A stretch of 64,000 nt of DNA from Hamiltosporidium tvaerminnensis (Eukaryota > Microsporidia > Dubosqiidae), in NCBI GenBank assembly GCA_022605425.2, contig JAKIMF020000001.1:870501-934500 (forward strand). The letters are read 5' to 3'. Each line of letters begins with the position of its first letter. Positions within the stretch are counted from its first letter, which is position 1. Made by a program: the position numbers and the translations under genes. The notes under the pieces are model-generated. The model did no database searches. It had not been told where the DNA came from and saw nothing but the letters and a program-made list of their open reading frames with translations. Shown here one piece after another: positions 12,401-24,001 of the stretch.

Positions 12401-13208
12401 GGGCTGCCTGTATTATCCGTGCCACTGCAGTTATCGTCATCGGCACACAAGAATCAGCATACTCACCGATAATTCGATTAATAAGGTCAAAAACTTTACT
12501 GTCAACCAATTCATTTAGAAGCTTTCGAGTTCGGACCACCACTTTTCCAATTTCCTTCTCCGAGATTTCTTTGATTTTACTCAAAAATTTAACTCTCAGG
12601 TTTATGTACTCCGTGGTGTCAGTCAGGGTGCATGGCTCGGTGAGACAAGTGGCGATTCTACGTCGCTCTCCATTCTCTTCTTGCCTTATTTCCCTTTCTG
12701 CCTCATTTTGTGCGAGTTTTCCAAACGCATCGATATCTAATGTGTAGCCGAATTTCTCATTATAGTACCTCAGAGTTGCAGGCCAACCATTTCTGGGCAT
12801 TCTCTCAAACCTTTTTTGCACTGCTAGAATAGCAGATCTAGGCCATTCCAGCTCTAAGGCTGTAACAGAGTCAAGTATTAAGTGCAATACCATCAGTCGA
12901 TTTCCTTCTGTAATGGCATCTGTATTGATTTTTGTTATGCTGTTGGCTGGTCCACACGCAGTGGCATCGGTACCAGAAGACGAGGGTATGGTGTCAACAA
13001 AGCAGACTGGACTAGTCTGGTAACTATTGCTTGGTGCTTGGTGGGTGGTGTCATGAAAGGTCGGTGGAAATGGAAGTCTCTCGGATAACATTGCTACATC
13101 TGCATCACACATTAAAATTTCTACTCCGCCGTTCTCCAGCTTGTTTACAGCCTCTGTTTTTTTATTTCTCGTATTTTCGCTGTCTACTTTTTACCTTCTA
13201 CCTATCCC
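9431..13208 (-). mobile_element. RLE-type LINE copy B (near full length, inactivated)
   Basis: Runs from an ATGGG-type 5' end near 13208 to the shared 3' terminus near 9431. A short possible target duplication (ATTTGAA read on the minus strand) flanks both ends, but it is weak. The 3' end (TTTTAACTCAGAATTTTATTAAAT) matches the family. Compared with copy C, several frames are broken independently, so it is a separate insertion. The structured repeat S1 begins only about 50 bp beyond its 5' end. Confidence 0.88.
9480..13208 (-). pseudogene. LINE copy B polyprotein remnant, RT box mutated
   Basis: The N-terminal region (13112-12339, extendable upstream in frame) is proline- and threonine-rich and contains the family block RFERMPRNGW. 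Frameshifts or stops occur near 12340, at 11911, near 10310 (deletion before the CCHC knuckle) and near 10140 (lost A after KSSN). The central frame 11790-10273 holds RT motifs A and B intact, but the catalytic box reads FIND instead of FIDD, so the first essential aspartate is asparagine. The endonuclease core (KNRPEI) follows at 10089-9886. The residue at the position of the copy A/C TGA is arginine. Confidence 0.88.
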
Positions 13209-13261
13209 ATTTCAAATAAACTGGTTATAAATTTTTAAATTATTTTGTTTTCTTATAAATA

Positions 13262-13987
13262 GTGGAGGGAGGATAACCACATAAAAAACTTTCTGCTTGT
13301 CAATGAGTGTGTGAAAACTGTATGAGATCATTGTTTGGATTTTTGGTGGGAATAAAACCACACTACATCTTCGGTTGTTCCATGGGAGTTGTTATGACGA
13401 GGAGAGGTCTAAGAAATGGAGAAACTTTTTCTACAAATTTATTTGTAGTTTTTTATGTAACCAGATTGCAGACCGCAGCTGAACATGTAGGTAATTGCCA
13501 TGTAAAAACATGGAAACCTAGCCTTGCTCTATCGGGTTAAAAGACTTAGCGCCTGGGAGATATAAAAATAAAACCCATTAAAAGCCGGGAGAGCTAAGTA
13601 GCAGGTTATACCTGTTGGTATGACATTGCACTGTCTAGGTGGACCCCATGTAAGTCTCTGAAATATATCTTAGCTAGAAGTTTATTGGGTTCAGAAAGTG
13701 TAGAGTAAGTGGGAATGCTACATAGTCTTGGGGGAGCCCGGGGGGGCTTCGGCCTTCGATCACACTCCATGCAACGGACATTAACGAACTCCGGGCAACT
13801 GCCTCGCCTATTAATTAGCTTCTACACACCTGGTAGATGAAAGGCTTTGGGACGTAGGTATCGCAGGGGTTACCGATGGAGTGTCGGGGTAGCAGTTATT
13901 TATGTTAAACCTAGAACTGCGTTAATGTCATAAAAACAAATATAACACTTGCCACTATTTTAAAAAGATGTGATACTTTTAAATAAA
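13262..13987 (+). repeat. Structured repeat family S1, well-preserved copy
   Basis: A 726-bp copy starting GTGGAGGGAGG and ending TTTTAAATAAA, about 90% identical by eye to 44517-45243 and 61034-61767. It contains potential hairpins shared with those copies: CTACAAAT-TT-ATTTGTAG, CCATG-loop-CATGG, CAGGT-TAT-ACCTG and a GGC-TTCG-GCC tetraloop near 13745-13755. It is much richer in G+C than its surroundings. The ~77-codon frame inside (from 13307) has only GTG as a start and shows no synonymous bias between copies, so I treat the unit as non-coding. Confidence 0.85.
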
Positions 13988-16900
13988 TATGTAAAAACCA
14001 ATCTATCTCCAAAATTGTTATAATCTTAAAAATAAATGAGTATATAAAAAAAAGATATAAATGTATAAAGTATTTAATTCAAAGTATAATTTCATTGTTG
14101 CCATTAATATCAATCTTTTATGAATCAAACGAACGTCACTGGCAAATAAGTTTACTATCTAACTATGCAATTTTTACTTTTTATTGTTATTATACGTATT
14201 AGCCTATTCTAATCATAATGTTTCATATTAAATATTCAAACAAGTACAAATTAGTTTCAAAAAGTTTATTTTTAAGATACTTCTTCTGGTTTAGTGTTGA
14301 ATTTTATGAAAAAAAAACAAGAACATAAAGAATAGAATTATATATTTACATGTAAAACACCGGTAAAAGGAAAATATGAAAGTCATTTGAATCACTGTAA
14401 AACCAAGATTATCGTTTAGTCATTGAATAATCATTTAAATACCAAAAAGCATTGTATATTTTATAGAAAAATCTATAAAGCAGAAAATACAAAGTAAAAT
14501 TTTTTTGAATATTTCTCCTAAATAATGTTTCCCGATATAGAAGTTCTTTTAGATAAGCTTGATATAAATGGAAAAGTGAAGTATTAGAAATCTGTAGAAA
14601 ATATGTATTTTGTAATTTTTTTAAGTATAAACATATCTGATTTAATATTACATTACACGTATTTTTTTATTAAGATTTTTTTCAAAGTATAGTCAGAATA
14701 TTTTGTAATAAGAATATTACAACATGCGCATCCTCACCTGTTGTATATTTAAATAAGAACTATATGAAAATGTATATCAAAACTTAATGAGAATAAATAT
14801 TAAAACGTAAGATTCAACAAACATCTGCTGAGAGATTTTTTAAGAAGTGTTACGAGAAATGAGAAAAAAAGATATTCTACACTAAAAGTTTAAGAAAAAT
14901 ACAAATTTATATTTTTATCGAAATACAATGAATATTATTAAAGAATTAATGTATAAAAAAGAGTTTGTAATTATTTGGGTCAAAAATGCACAATATTAAA
15001 AAACTAGGAATAGTAACAGATGTTTCAAGAAAAATCAACCAAGCTTTTAAGTTTATGTTTAAAAGTTGCATAGAACAATATTCTAAATTATTTTCTTGTA
15101 TACGACTTTTTTAAATATGAATGATTTTTAAATAACTTTTAAAATTCAAAAATAGTTCTTTTCTGATTTTCAAATAAAGACTGTTGAACTTATTTTATAT
15201 TTATTTCGTTTTTAAAAATAGAATACATCAAAAAAATATTTATAATATTGCATATTCTGTTTTCATAAAAAAACCTCCTTTGAAATTGTCAAATTCGTAG
15301 CTTCATGTGTGATTTTGAATAAATCTTTTAGAAATAAGTTGAAAAACACATCATTATATACAAACACACAATATTTAACTACACCGAATAAAAAAAATGC
15401 CTGTTAAAATCAAAAATAAAAACTTGTTTGAGAATTTATGAAGAGCTAAAAGTGTACACAACACGACTATCATGTAATTTGTTCGAAGAAAATTTCATAT
15501 GAGGTTTAAAAAACCCTCAAAATGTATAAGTGAACAGTAATCTGATGTATAATCATTATTTTTATAATATCTATGTTTTAATTCTAAACAAGAAGAGAGA
15601 TAAAGATGAATTTTTTTAAATCGATAAATGTGTAAACCTAATACAAAATACTCATAATTTAAATACAATCAATTGATTCTTTCAAACATTAAATGCCTAG
15701 GCATAAGTTGCAGTGAGAAATAAAATTTCGACAACAATTTGATTTTCGTTGAACAGAAACGTTTTTTCGCTAACTTACAACAGTAGAAGAATACAATTAT
15801 TTATATTAAATACAGAAACATACAATAATCAAAAACAAGTGATTTTAAACTTAAATAGAATAATTTTAAAATCTCATTTATCATACATTTAGGGTATATT
15901 TATTAAATGAAATTCATTTAGGATTCAGTATATCGTTTGAAATGCAATAGATATTTTTTTAAAAAATGGTTTGTTAAATATCTACAAATTTCCTTATGTT
16001 TTTTATAAACATTAACTAAACGAAGCGCAAAGTATATGTGTTTATTAGCTTACCATTGTTTCTTTGGTATTAACTATGATACAATCCGCTTAAAATATAT
16101 TGGTTTTTTTAAAACAAATAATCTATAAACCTATAAATTAAATTGCTTTAAATAGAGGCTAGCTATGATATGATCATGAGAGAAAATATTCTTTTGAAGC
16201 ATAAAATTATAGTTACAAAACAGTAGAATTTAGGTTGAAGCTTTTATAAGTACCAATATTCTATTGTCTTTTTACAATATATCACTAAAGAATTTGAGAT
16301 AAAATGATCACTGTGTACTTATAGTCCAAATACTACATAGTATATTGTATCATTAGTATACAATTACAAATATAAAATTAATAATTGAATATTATTTCAA
16401 TTATAACAACAATGAAAATCAAACCCAAAGAAGCATTGCGAAATTCTGTAAAATTCACAAAATTTTAAGAAAAAAATTTAACTATTCTATTCACATTATT
16501 ATATCCAGGAACAACTGAAAGAGCTTGGATTTGAATTAGATTCAATATATAAAAAACAAAATAAATAATCATAATTCTAATTTTTACTTAAACTATAAAT
16601 ATCGGTTGATACTTTGGTTTATCGAAATAAAATATTCGTTGCACGACTACAAGAGGATAAATCATTTATTCTCAGGTCTTATAATAAGTATATTTTAAAA
16701 TAAACAGATCTAAAAGATTTCGATTTTTGCTGACTTTTTAAATAGGTTATTGATTTTTGAAATATTATCAAAACTGATTTATTCCTAATCCAGTCAGAAA
16801 TTATTCTAACTCAATTTATGTAATATTTAACAAAGCATTGAATTAATTAAAAGAAACATGATTATTATTGTTAAAAATAATTAAACATGAATTAGTTGAA

Positions 16901-17544
16901 CTTTAACAAATATATTTGGTCTAAATAGATATTATTTGAAAAAAATAAATTTTAATATTCTATAGAAACCAGTAAGATATTATATCGAATAAGATTGCAA
17001 TATATTTTATTTTATTTGATTGGTCGGCACAAATATTGAGTAATACAAGCAGTACTAATATACAAGCAAATATAATATTTTGCGAAAATTTTATTTTAAA
17101 ACACATTTCTTAAAATATTTTTTTTAGATTTTTTTAAATACGTAAGTGACTAATGTAAAGTCAAAAAATATAATATATGAGTATAGCAGATATTGGAACC
17201 AATCACAGGCCGACTAGGACTTTCTAACAAACTTAAATATTCTTGTAAGTTTGAAAATATGTTGATGACTTTAAATCATAAAATCGCAATAAAATTCAAT
17301 TTATGAAATTAAAAGTACCAAATATATCTTAAGAGATGTAAATAAAGAAATATGTGAATGAAAATCAAATAAATAAATATTATGAAACCTAATTGGAAAA
17401 CAACAGATTTAAGTAAAATTTTTATATTTTGAATGGTAGGGAAATGTTTTGAATTAAGCATTTGACATCGTTTTTAGATTTTAGTGAAAATATTTATTTT
17501 CTGAAGAGACAAAAAAATAAGTCAATTATGTTTGAATTTAACTT
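13988..17544. other. 3.5-kb AT-rich desert
   Basis: No open frame of note on either strand, no tRNA or rRNA, and no block I could match elsewhere in the window. It may be ancient transposon sequence beyond recognition. Confidence 0.45.
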
Positions 17545-17660
17545 AATCTCGGCAACCTTGGTATAGACTGAATGTAAAAGAGAAGTATTTGATCGTGATA
17601 GGTAGAAGTTGATAGTAAAATAACCTAGGTCTCTTTATAGGGCTGTAATGTCTATTGTAT
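17545..17660 (+). mobile_element. 3'-end fragment of the AP-endonuclease LINE
   Basis: The stretch around AACCTTGGTATAGACTG...GATCGTGATAGGTAGAAGTTGATAGTAAAATAACC matches the 3' coding end of the LINE at 35850-38740, which on the minus strand reads DRDRWKFIVNKARSL. It is short and decayed. It shows that this LINE class left at least two insertions in the window. Confidence 0.5.
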
Positions 17661-17748
17661 AGCTAAGAATACTCGAGCTAATTGCTTTATGAAATGGAAA
17701 TAAAATATAAATATTTTGAATTTTTTTTGATTTATTTAATAAGGCATG

Positions 17749-18481
17749 GTGAATAGAGAATAGCCACATAAAAAACCATCTGCTTAGCAATTAGTGAATG
17801 AAACTGGTGTGAGGATCATTGATTGGATTTTTGGTGGGAATAAAGCAACACTAAATTTTCGATTGTTTCATGGAAGTTTGTTTAAAGAGGAGAAGATCGA
17901 CGAAATGACGAAACTTTTTCTAAAAATTCATTTGTAGTTTTTTATGTAACTAGATTGCAGACAGCAGTTGAAAATATAGGTAATTTCCATGTAAAAGCAT
18001 GGAAACCTAGCCTTGCTCACTCGAGTTGGATGACTCGGAGCCTGTGATATATAAAAATAAAACACATTTAAAGCTGAGAAATCTAAGTAGCAGGTTATAC
18101 TTGTTGGTAGGCCATTGTGCTGTTTGTTGTTCCAATTATGTCTCTGAAATACATCTAAGCTAGAAGTCAATTAAGTTTAGAAAGTGTAGAGCAAGTGAAA
18201 ATGCTATATAGTCTTGGAAGAGCTCGGGCTAGGGGCTTTAGTATTAGATCACACACCATGCACGAACATTAACGAACTCTGGGCAAATGCCTCACTAAGT
18301 ATTAGGTTTTACAGACCTGGTAAATGCAAGGCTAAGAGATTTAGGTATCGCAGAGAGTACTTATGGAGTTTTAGGGGTAGCAGTCATTTATGTTAAACCT
18401 AGAACTGCATCGATATCATAAAAACAAATATAACACTTGTCACTTTTTATAAAAGATATGACACTTTACAATAAAGTAATT
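17749..18481 (+). repeat. Structured repeat family S1, diverged copy
   Basis: Matches the S1 consensus over its full length with many substitutions and small indels. The 5' end is GTGAATAGAGAATAGCCACATAAAAAACC and the 3' end ATAAAGTAATT, the latter shared with the copy at 61034. The CAGGTTATACTTG hairpin keeps pairing through a C-to-T change (G-U); the UUCG hairpin is lost. Repeat D1 begins directly after it. Confidence 0.8.
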
Positions 18482-18483
18482 CT

Positions 18484-19442
18484 GGCTTCTTAGAAATTAT
18501 TAGACGTTAAGCTCCTTGAAACGAATTTTTTTTTAGATTCATGAGAAAAAAAATGCCAAAAATAATTTGGACCTCACTATCTGCGCCATAATTTTTCAAT
18601 CATTTAAATAAAGATTTCATATTCTTACCTAATCTTATTCTTTGTATTGTTTTTGGTCTTTCATATCACTTTTTAGTAGTCTTCAGTAATTTCTCAATAA
18701 AAATTTGAGATATTTTTTACTTAGCATATCATTCTTCTACTATTTCATTTACTTTCAATTTTTTAGAGCTCCAGCTCGGCATTTTATGTTTCTTCTTTTC
18801 ATCTTCCACCTATTTTCATTCAATTCTTTGCTTTTCTCGAAAAAATTTATTATTGTGAAGTGTTTTATTTATCCGAAACAAATACTCTTTTTAAGGATAT
18901 GCTGTATTATTCAATTTATTATTTGTATAAATTCTTAGTCATTTTTGATAAAAATCTTTTGATTTAATCAAGTATAAAGTTCCATGAAGATATTCAAGCA
19001 ATATTTGTTTTTTGCAATTATTATTGAGAAGATAAATAAATTTAATGGAACAATGGTAGAAAGCATCAATCTTATCATACAATTTTTTATGCAACCGTAA
19101 ACTGCTTTAAAAAACTCAAGCAAGTGATATAATTTTTTTATAATAAAAGCGTTTGAAAAATTAAAAAAACAAATTTATCATGTTATTCTTAATAAATACA
19201 AAATCAGAGAAACAATTTTAACAATGTTTATTTCAAATATTTTTTAACCAATTGAATCTTTTAATTGTTTTATGTTCACTTCTATTCACTATTATTAGTT
19301 CTGTAATATTTGTGAACAAATAGAAAGAGATATATCTTAATTAGAGCACTCTTATTAGTATATTATATTCTTTTAATCAATTAAACATTCCGAGATGAGT
19401 CGTTTTAGTCGTCGTCGTCGGGACATTACTGAATTTTACAAA
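18484..19442 (+). repeat. Dispersed repeat D1, copy 1 (~950 bp)
   Basis: Collinear with 40885-41830 over about 950 bp, for example GTTAAGCTCCTNGAAACGAA, TTCTCGAAAAAATTTATTATTGTNAAG, CTTTTGATTTAATCAAGTATAAA and CGAGATGAGTCGT...GACATTACTGAAT. No protein is conserved between the copies; the 77-codon frame at 18705 is disrupted in the partner. It is either an unclassified transposon remnant or a segmental duplication. Confidence 0.65.
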
Positions 19443-19600
19443 TGATATTTTAAGGAACACTATTAGAGGAACAGACAATACACATAACTGAAGAGTCATG
19501 ATTTAGAAGAAGAAAAGATGGTAGTGAAAGAGGTAGAAAGAAATATATAAAAGTCTAAGAATAGTTTTAACCCAGAAATTTATTAAACAATTATTTTTAT
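19443..19600 (+). mobile_element. 3'-terminal fragment of the RLE-type LINE
   Basis: Matches the acidic C-terminal coding tail and 3' end of copy A: AGAGGAACAGACAATAC, GAAGAGTC, GAAGAAGAAAAGATGG, and finally GTTTTAACCCAGAAATTTATTAAAC. It is severely 5'-truncated. Confidence 0.7.
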
Positions 19601-20079
19601 TTTTATAGTTTTAAAACCATTGTATTGTCTCTGATATAATGAAAATATAAGTTATTTGGGTCCGAAATTATTTTGTTATAAATTTCAAACACTTAGGTTT
19701 AAACAATTAAAAAGTGATAAGAAACCAAGAAAGTTATTTTATTCGTACTTTCTTTGGTAAAATGAAATTATTAATCAAATCTGAACAAATAATTTGATAA
19801 AATTTACATCACAATATATATTGATCAGAATTTTTAGTAATTTAACCAAAATTGGTGGCCACACTACAATTTAAAATATAAAAAATAAAATCCATTCAAT
19901 GCTGATTTATACGATACGGGTATGTTTTATTCTATGCTTTCGACAATCTATTTTTATGACATTTTATAGTTAATTTTGGTCACTTAATACATACTTTTTA
20001 AAACGATAATATTGGATTGGTTTAATAAAACTTCAATTTAAGTATGCGCTAAATAGAAGTATAGGTCTTTCTGCATTTT
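19601..20079. other. AT-rich spacer, nothing recognised
   Basis: Between two LINE fragments of opposite orientation. No gene or RNA seen. Confidence 0.4.
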
Positions 20080-20480
20080 CGCAACGTTTTGAGTTCAATA
20101 TGCTGTTTCCCAGCTCCAATTAGCATTTTCTACTTGTTTGAATCTTATTTCTCGGTCAAAAGCAAGGGGTTCGAATGTTTTTTTGTGACCTATCTACTAA
20201 AAATATACCTCTATTATTAGGAGATTTAGAGCTCATTTGAGTATATTTTGTGAGCTTTGTTATATCTACACCCCGAGTTAATAGATATAAGGTTATTTTA
20301 ACAAATAATTTATAAACAAGACCAATCTATTGGCTAATAGGTTGTAATTCCTCAGCTTCCGTTTCGAAAACTTGAAGCAAATCTCTTGAACTAGTTCCAA
20401 TTTCAATTACTATTATCTGATTAGATTTCTTACTTACGTAATTAGTTATTTAACTATTGGATTTCTTCCATTTGAAACCT
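20080..20480 (-). mobile_element. Degenerate endonuclease-region fragment of the RLE-type LINE
   Basis: The minus strand matches copy A around 6460-6850: a decayed endonuclease core, the equivalent of LLANELGLIYK, then ...GTAGATAGGTCACAAAA... down to a GCTGGGA-like end. It is full of indels. Confidence 0.55.
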
Positions 20481-20864
20481 GTATTATCATTTTATGGGAA
20501 ATCCTAAATTATTTACAATAGCAATAATTTTTTATACTCTGATCGAGTTTAATTACGACCAGAATATTATATACGGTTTCATTATAAATTATCAAATATT
20601 AAAAAAAGCATTTTACTTAAAAATTCAACATTATTTTTTCTCATAATATACTACAATATAACACTTATATGATTTTTTGGTTAAATTAGAATTTCTATCG
20701 TTTTTTTTTATTTCTCATTTCATAAATTTATTTTTTAAGATATATTCTTAGATATTTATTTGAGTTACTTTAAAAATATTTAAATTAGAATTCCTTTTCA
20801 CATCCATGTAGAAATAATTCTATTTAAATTTTTTATATTTATTTTCTATATACAGACCAACCAA
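20481..20864. other. AT-rich spacer upstream of the RER1 tandem repeat
   Basis: No gene or RNA seen; it contains A/T runs only. Confidence 0.4.
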
Positions 20865-21092
20865 TTGAATCTTATAAGTTTTGATTTAAAATAGAAATAC
20901 ATTTACAAGCTTCTTCTTTCTATATATTATTTCTTTGAAATTGAATCTTATAAGTTTTGATTTAAAATAGAAATACATTTACAAGCTTCTTCTTTCTATA
21001 TATTATTTCTTTGAAATTGAATCTTATAAGTTTTGATTTAAAATAGAAATACATTTACAAGTTTCTCCTTTCTATATATTATTTCTTTGAAA
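20865..21092. repeat. 76-bp x 3 tandem repeat upstream of RER1
   Basis: Three head-to-tail 76-bp units starting at 20865, 20941 and 21017, each beginning TTGAATCTTATAAG. Units 1 and 2 appear identical, and unit 3 carries a few substitutions in the CAAGCTTCTT part. The array ends 49 bp before the RER1 start codon, so the units may sit in its promoter region. Confidence 0.95.
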
Positions 21093-21134
21093 TTAAATTT
21101 TTATTTATATTTTTGGAGTAATAAAAACAAAGAG

Positions 21135-21137
21135 CCC
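21135..21137 (+). promoter_or_regulatory. CCC start-proximal motif of RER1
   Basis: CCC four bases before the ATG at 21142 (GAGCCCTTCAATG), the microsporidian-type start-proximal motif. Confidence 0.5.
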
Positions 21138-21141
21138 TTCA

Positions 21142-21642
21142 ATGAACATAGCGATACTAAAAACATATTTTGATAGAATAGTTCCTATGAAAAGAGAAAG
21201 ATGGACATTTTTTGGTATTGTTCTTTTCCTTTTTGTATTACGTATAGCTATAAAGAGAACACATTACTTAATAACATATTGTTTAGCGATATATCTTTTA
21301 CACGGATTGATTGGTTTTTGTACACCAAAAGAAGAAAACATTCCGGATCCGTTTGATAACTTTGAAGATGATGTTTATATTCCACAGACCATAGATGATG
21401 ATTTTAAACCATTTATGAGACGATTACCGGAATATTCTTTTTGGTTAATGTCTATTCGCCTGGTTATGTTGGCACTGATGGGAACTTTCTTTGGTTTTTT
21501 AGATATACCGGTATATGCCCCTATTCTTGTTGTATATTTTATTGTTATTTCATTTCTTACAGCCAGAAATTTACATCGACATATGAAAAAATATAAATAT
21601 GATCCTTTTAGAAGTTTCAAGGAGGTTTATAATAAAAAGTAA
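21142..21642 (+). CDS. RER1: RER1, Golgi-to-ER retrieval receptor
   Basis: A 166-residue multi-spanning membrane protein. It shows the family's order of features: an N-terminal YFDR-type start followed by RWTFFGIV, two hydrophobic segments at about residues 27-61, the FCTPKEEN-like loop at 59-67, the acidic stretch leading to FKPFMRRLPEYSFW (about 89-102) and two more membrane segments, ending with an HMKKYKYDPFR tail. Family members are about 190 residues, so it is complete with short ends. RER1 retrieves escaped ER membrane proteins, using polar residues in their transmembrane segments, into COPI vesicles. That links it functionally to zeta-COP at 8732. The start is supported by a CCC motif. 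No intron is evident. Confidence 0.96.
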   Translation: MNIAILKTYFDRIVPMKRERWTFFGIVLFLFVLRIAIKRTHYLITYCLAIYLLHGLIGFCTPKEENIPDPFDNFEDDVYIPQTIDDDFKPFMRRLPEYSFWLMSIRLVMLALMGTFFGFLDIPVYAPILVVYFIVISFLTARNLHRHMKKYKYDPFRSFKEVYNKK

Positions 21643-22092
21643 TGATATCTTAATAATTTAGACTTAAATTTTATATTTTTTAGTTAAAAGACAATTTTTT
21701 TATTTCATTCGATAATTGTATGTTAAATAAAACGATTTTTATTAAAATTCTTTTCAATTTTCAACTAAAATTAAAGGCATATTTTTCTAATTATTTTAGA
21801 AATCGGCAATAATTTTATTATAATTTTAAGAAATATTTTAGTTGGAAATATGCTTTTTTATCAGTCCTAAATAATGCAAAAATCTTACTTTTTCGATAGA
21901 AAATGATTTTTTGGTTTGTTTTTGTAATTCTTTGTAAATCAAATTTTTCAAAGTTATAACTTTAAAAATAAATTTAGTGAACCCCTGTTTTTCAATTTAT
22001 TATCAATCATTTGAGTAAACAGCAAGCTTAATTAAGGTACAGTATTTATGAATCATTTATTTAATATAAAAATATTTAGATTTTGAATTTTT
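21643..22092. other. Downstream spacer of RER1
   Basis: AT-rich, with no gene or RNA recognised. Confidence 0.4.
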
Positions 22093-22771
22093 GAAGGGTA
22101 ACAAACAAACTAAAAACCATCTGCCTGGTGATTATTAATTGAAATAACTGTAAACTAGTTGTTTGGATTTTTGATTGGAATAAAACTATATTACTTTTTA
22201 GTTAATCCATGGGTATTTATATGAGGAGGAGAAAGTCTATGAAATGACGAAAGCTTTTCTACGAATATATTTTGTAGTTTTTTATGTAACTAGATTGCAG
22301 GAGAACTTGTAGGTAATCACCATGTAAAAGATTAAAAAACCTAGCCTTTCTCACTCGGCTCAGAATACCATGCGCATAGTTAGCACAAAAGGTAAACTCT
22401 TTGCTGAAGAAACTAAGGCGCAGGTTATATTTCGTTGTATAATATTTAACTGTCTAGATGGACCCAATGTAAGTCGCCGATATATATCCTAACTGGAAGT
22501 TTATTGAGATTTGAAATGAAGAGCTAGTAGGGTACTACAATGTCTTAGGGAAACCCATGGTGTGCTTCTACCTAAAATTACATACCATGCAACGTATATT
22601 AAAAACCTCCGTGGAACTGCCCGTCTATCTATTGGTTTCTACACACTTTTAGAATAAAAATTATTGATATCTAGGTATCTAAGGAATACTTGTAGGGTAT
22701 TGGGGTGCGTTATAAGTAACCCTAGAACTGCATTAATGTCATGAAAACAATATAACATAGTCCACTTTCTA
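22093..22771 (+). repeat. Structured repeat family S1, diverged copy
   Basis: Full-length but decayed. Anchors are AAAACCATCTGCCTGG, ATGAGGAGGAGA, TTTTGTAGTTTTTTATGTAACTAGATTGCAG, CCATGTAAAAGATT (hairpin broken), GCAGGTTATATTTCG, CATACCATGCAACG and CCCTAGAACTGCATTAATGTCATGAAAAC. Confidence 0.75.
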
Positions 22772-24001
22772 AGGGTTTTTTATTTGGTAGTTATAAATTT
22801 TTAAATATTACTGAATATTCGATTAAAGTTTTAAAATACAAATAAAATGAAGTTGGGTTGGTATACCTTTTTTATGCTATCGACATGTAGGTTAAATTTT
22901 TTTTGTAGAATATAAGTCTTTAAAAAGAATATAACTCTTTATAAATTATATTTTAGGCAATTTTGATATTAAAAGTTTGTTTTCAATTCTAAATTTAAAT
23001 TTTGGTTTTTATAGCTGATATGAATTTATTTTGATAGATATTTATTTAATACCTAATTATAAGACACCGAAATGGGAAATATTTTAGCAGATATAGTAAT
23101 TTAAAAGAATTAGGCTAGATGAATAGAAATAAATTGTAGAATATATCCTGTTGTCTATTATTAGACTATTGAAGCTCAATTAAAGACAAAAATTTAACTA
23201 GAATAAAAATATAATGTACAAAAAAATATTCGCACCTTAAAAATAATATATATGAATCGATAAAAATATACTTGTATTTGTATTCAATTTAAATATTATT
23301 ATGTTGGTAGTTAATCAACAAAATCATGACGACATTGCCAAATAATCGATTTGGTGATGTTTATTTGCAAATATGTAATTAAGATACACATATAACTAAA
23401 TATAACATAAACATTTAGTAAGTATTATAAACCGAAAAGCTTTTTAGTATAAAACCACCTATTTAACACCTGAATTCTATTGATAGAAACCATCAATTTT
23501 TTTTTAAAAAAAGGAGACATGATAATTATAATCAAAGTATATATTTGTTGGTCTTCACCATTGATAAAAATATTTTTATTTGTTTATATAAACAACTTAC
23601 TGGATGATGGGTTTTAAACGAAGTGAATTAGAATAATTTTAAATATTAGATGTCAAGTATAATACATAGAATGCTTTTTTTTGTTATGAAATACAAGCAA
23701 AACACTTTTTAAATCCAAAAATAGGTGCAAAATGATAATTATTTGTCCATAAAACGAACATGGATAATATTTAGCTATATAAGGAAAAAAAACAATTGAA
23801 AATCTAAAAAATCAGACAATAGTTTAATAATAAATCCTTTGAAACATGTTTTCTAGGATTATTTTTGACTCTGAACATAGGAACTACAAACACTTGGTCG
23901 GTTTATAATTAGTTCCACATTTAAAAGAGCTGATGAAGTATAAACAATTTTTATTATATTTTTAAATTTTTCTAAAAAAAAACTTGCTTATGATTTTGTA
24001 T
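22772..24001. other. 1.2-kb AT-rich region, nothing recognised
   Basis: Between an S1 repeat and the 3' end of the secreted-protein gene at 24002. No gene, RNA or matching repeat was identified. Confidence 0.45.

Noticed and set aside
13307-13540. A ~77-residue protein conserved in three S1 copies (13307, 44554, 61079)
   Set aside because: It lacks an ATG at the proposed start in the copies checked, differences between copies are mostly amino-acid changing, and stops appear in older copies. The conservation is explained by the repeat's nucleotide similarity.
13735-13760. HDV-like ribozyme in the GC-rich part of S1
   Set aside because: The GGC-UUCG-GCC hairpin is clear, but I could not draw the nested double pseudoknot, and it is not at the element's 5' end.
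20160-20185. GGGGTTCGAATG as a tRNA T-arm
   Set aside because: No acceptor, D or anticodon arm can be built around it; it falls in a LINE endonuclease fragment on the other strand.
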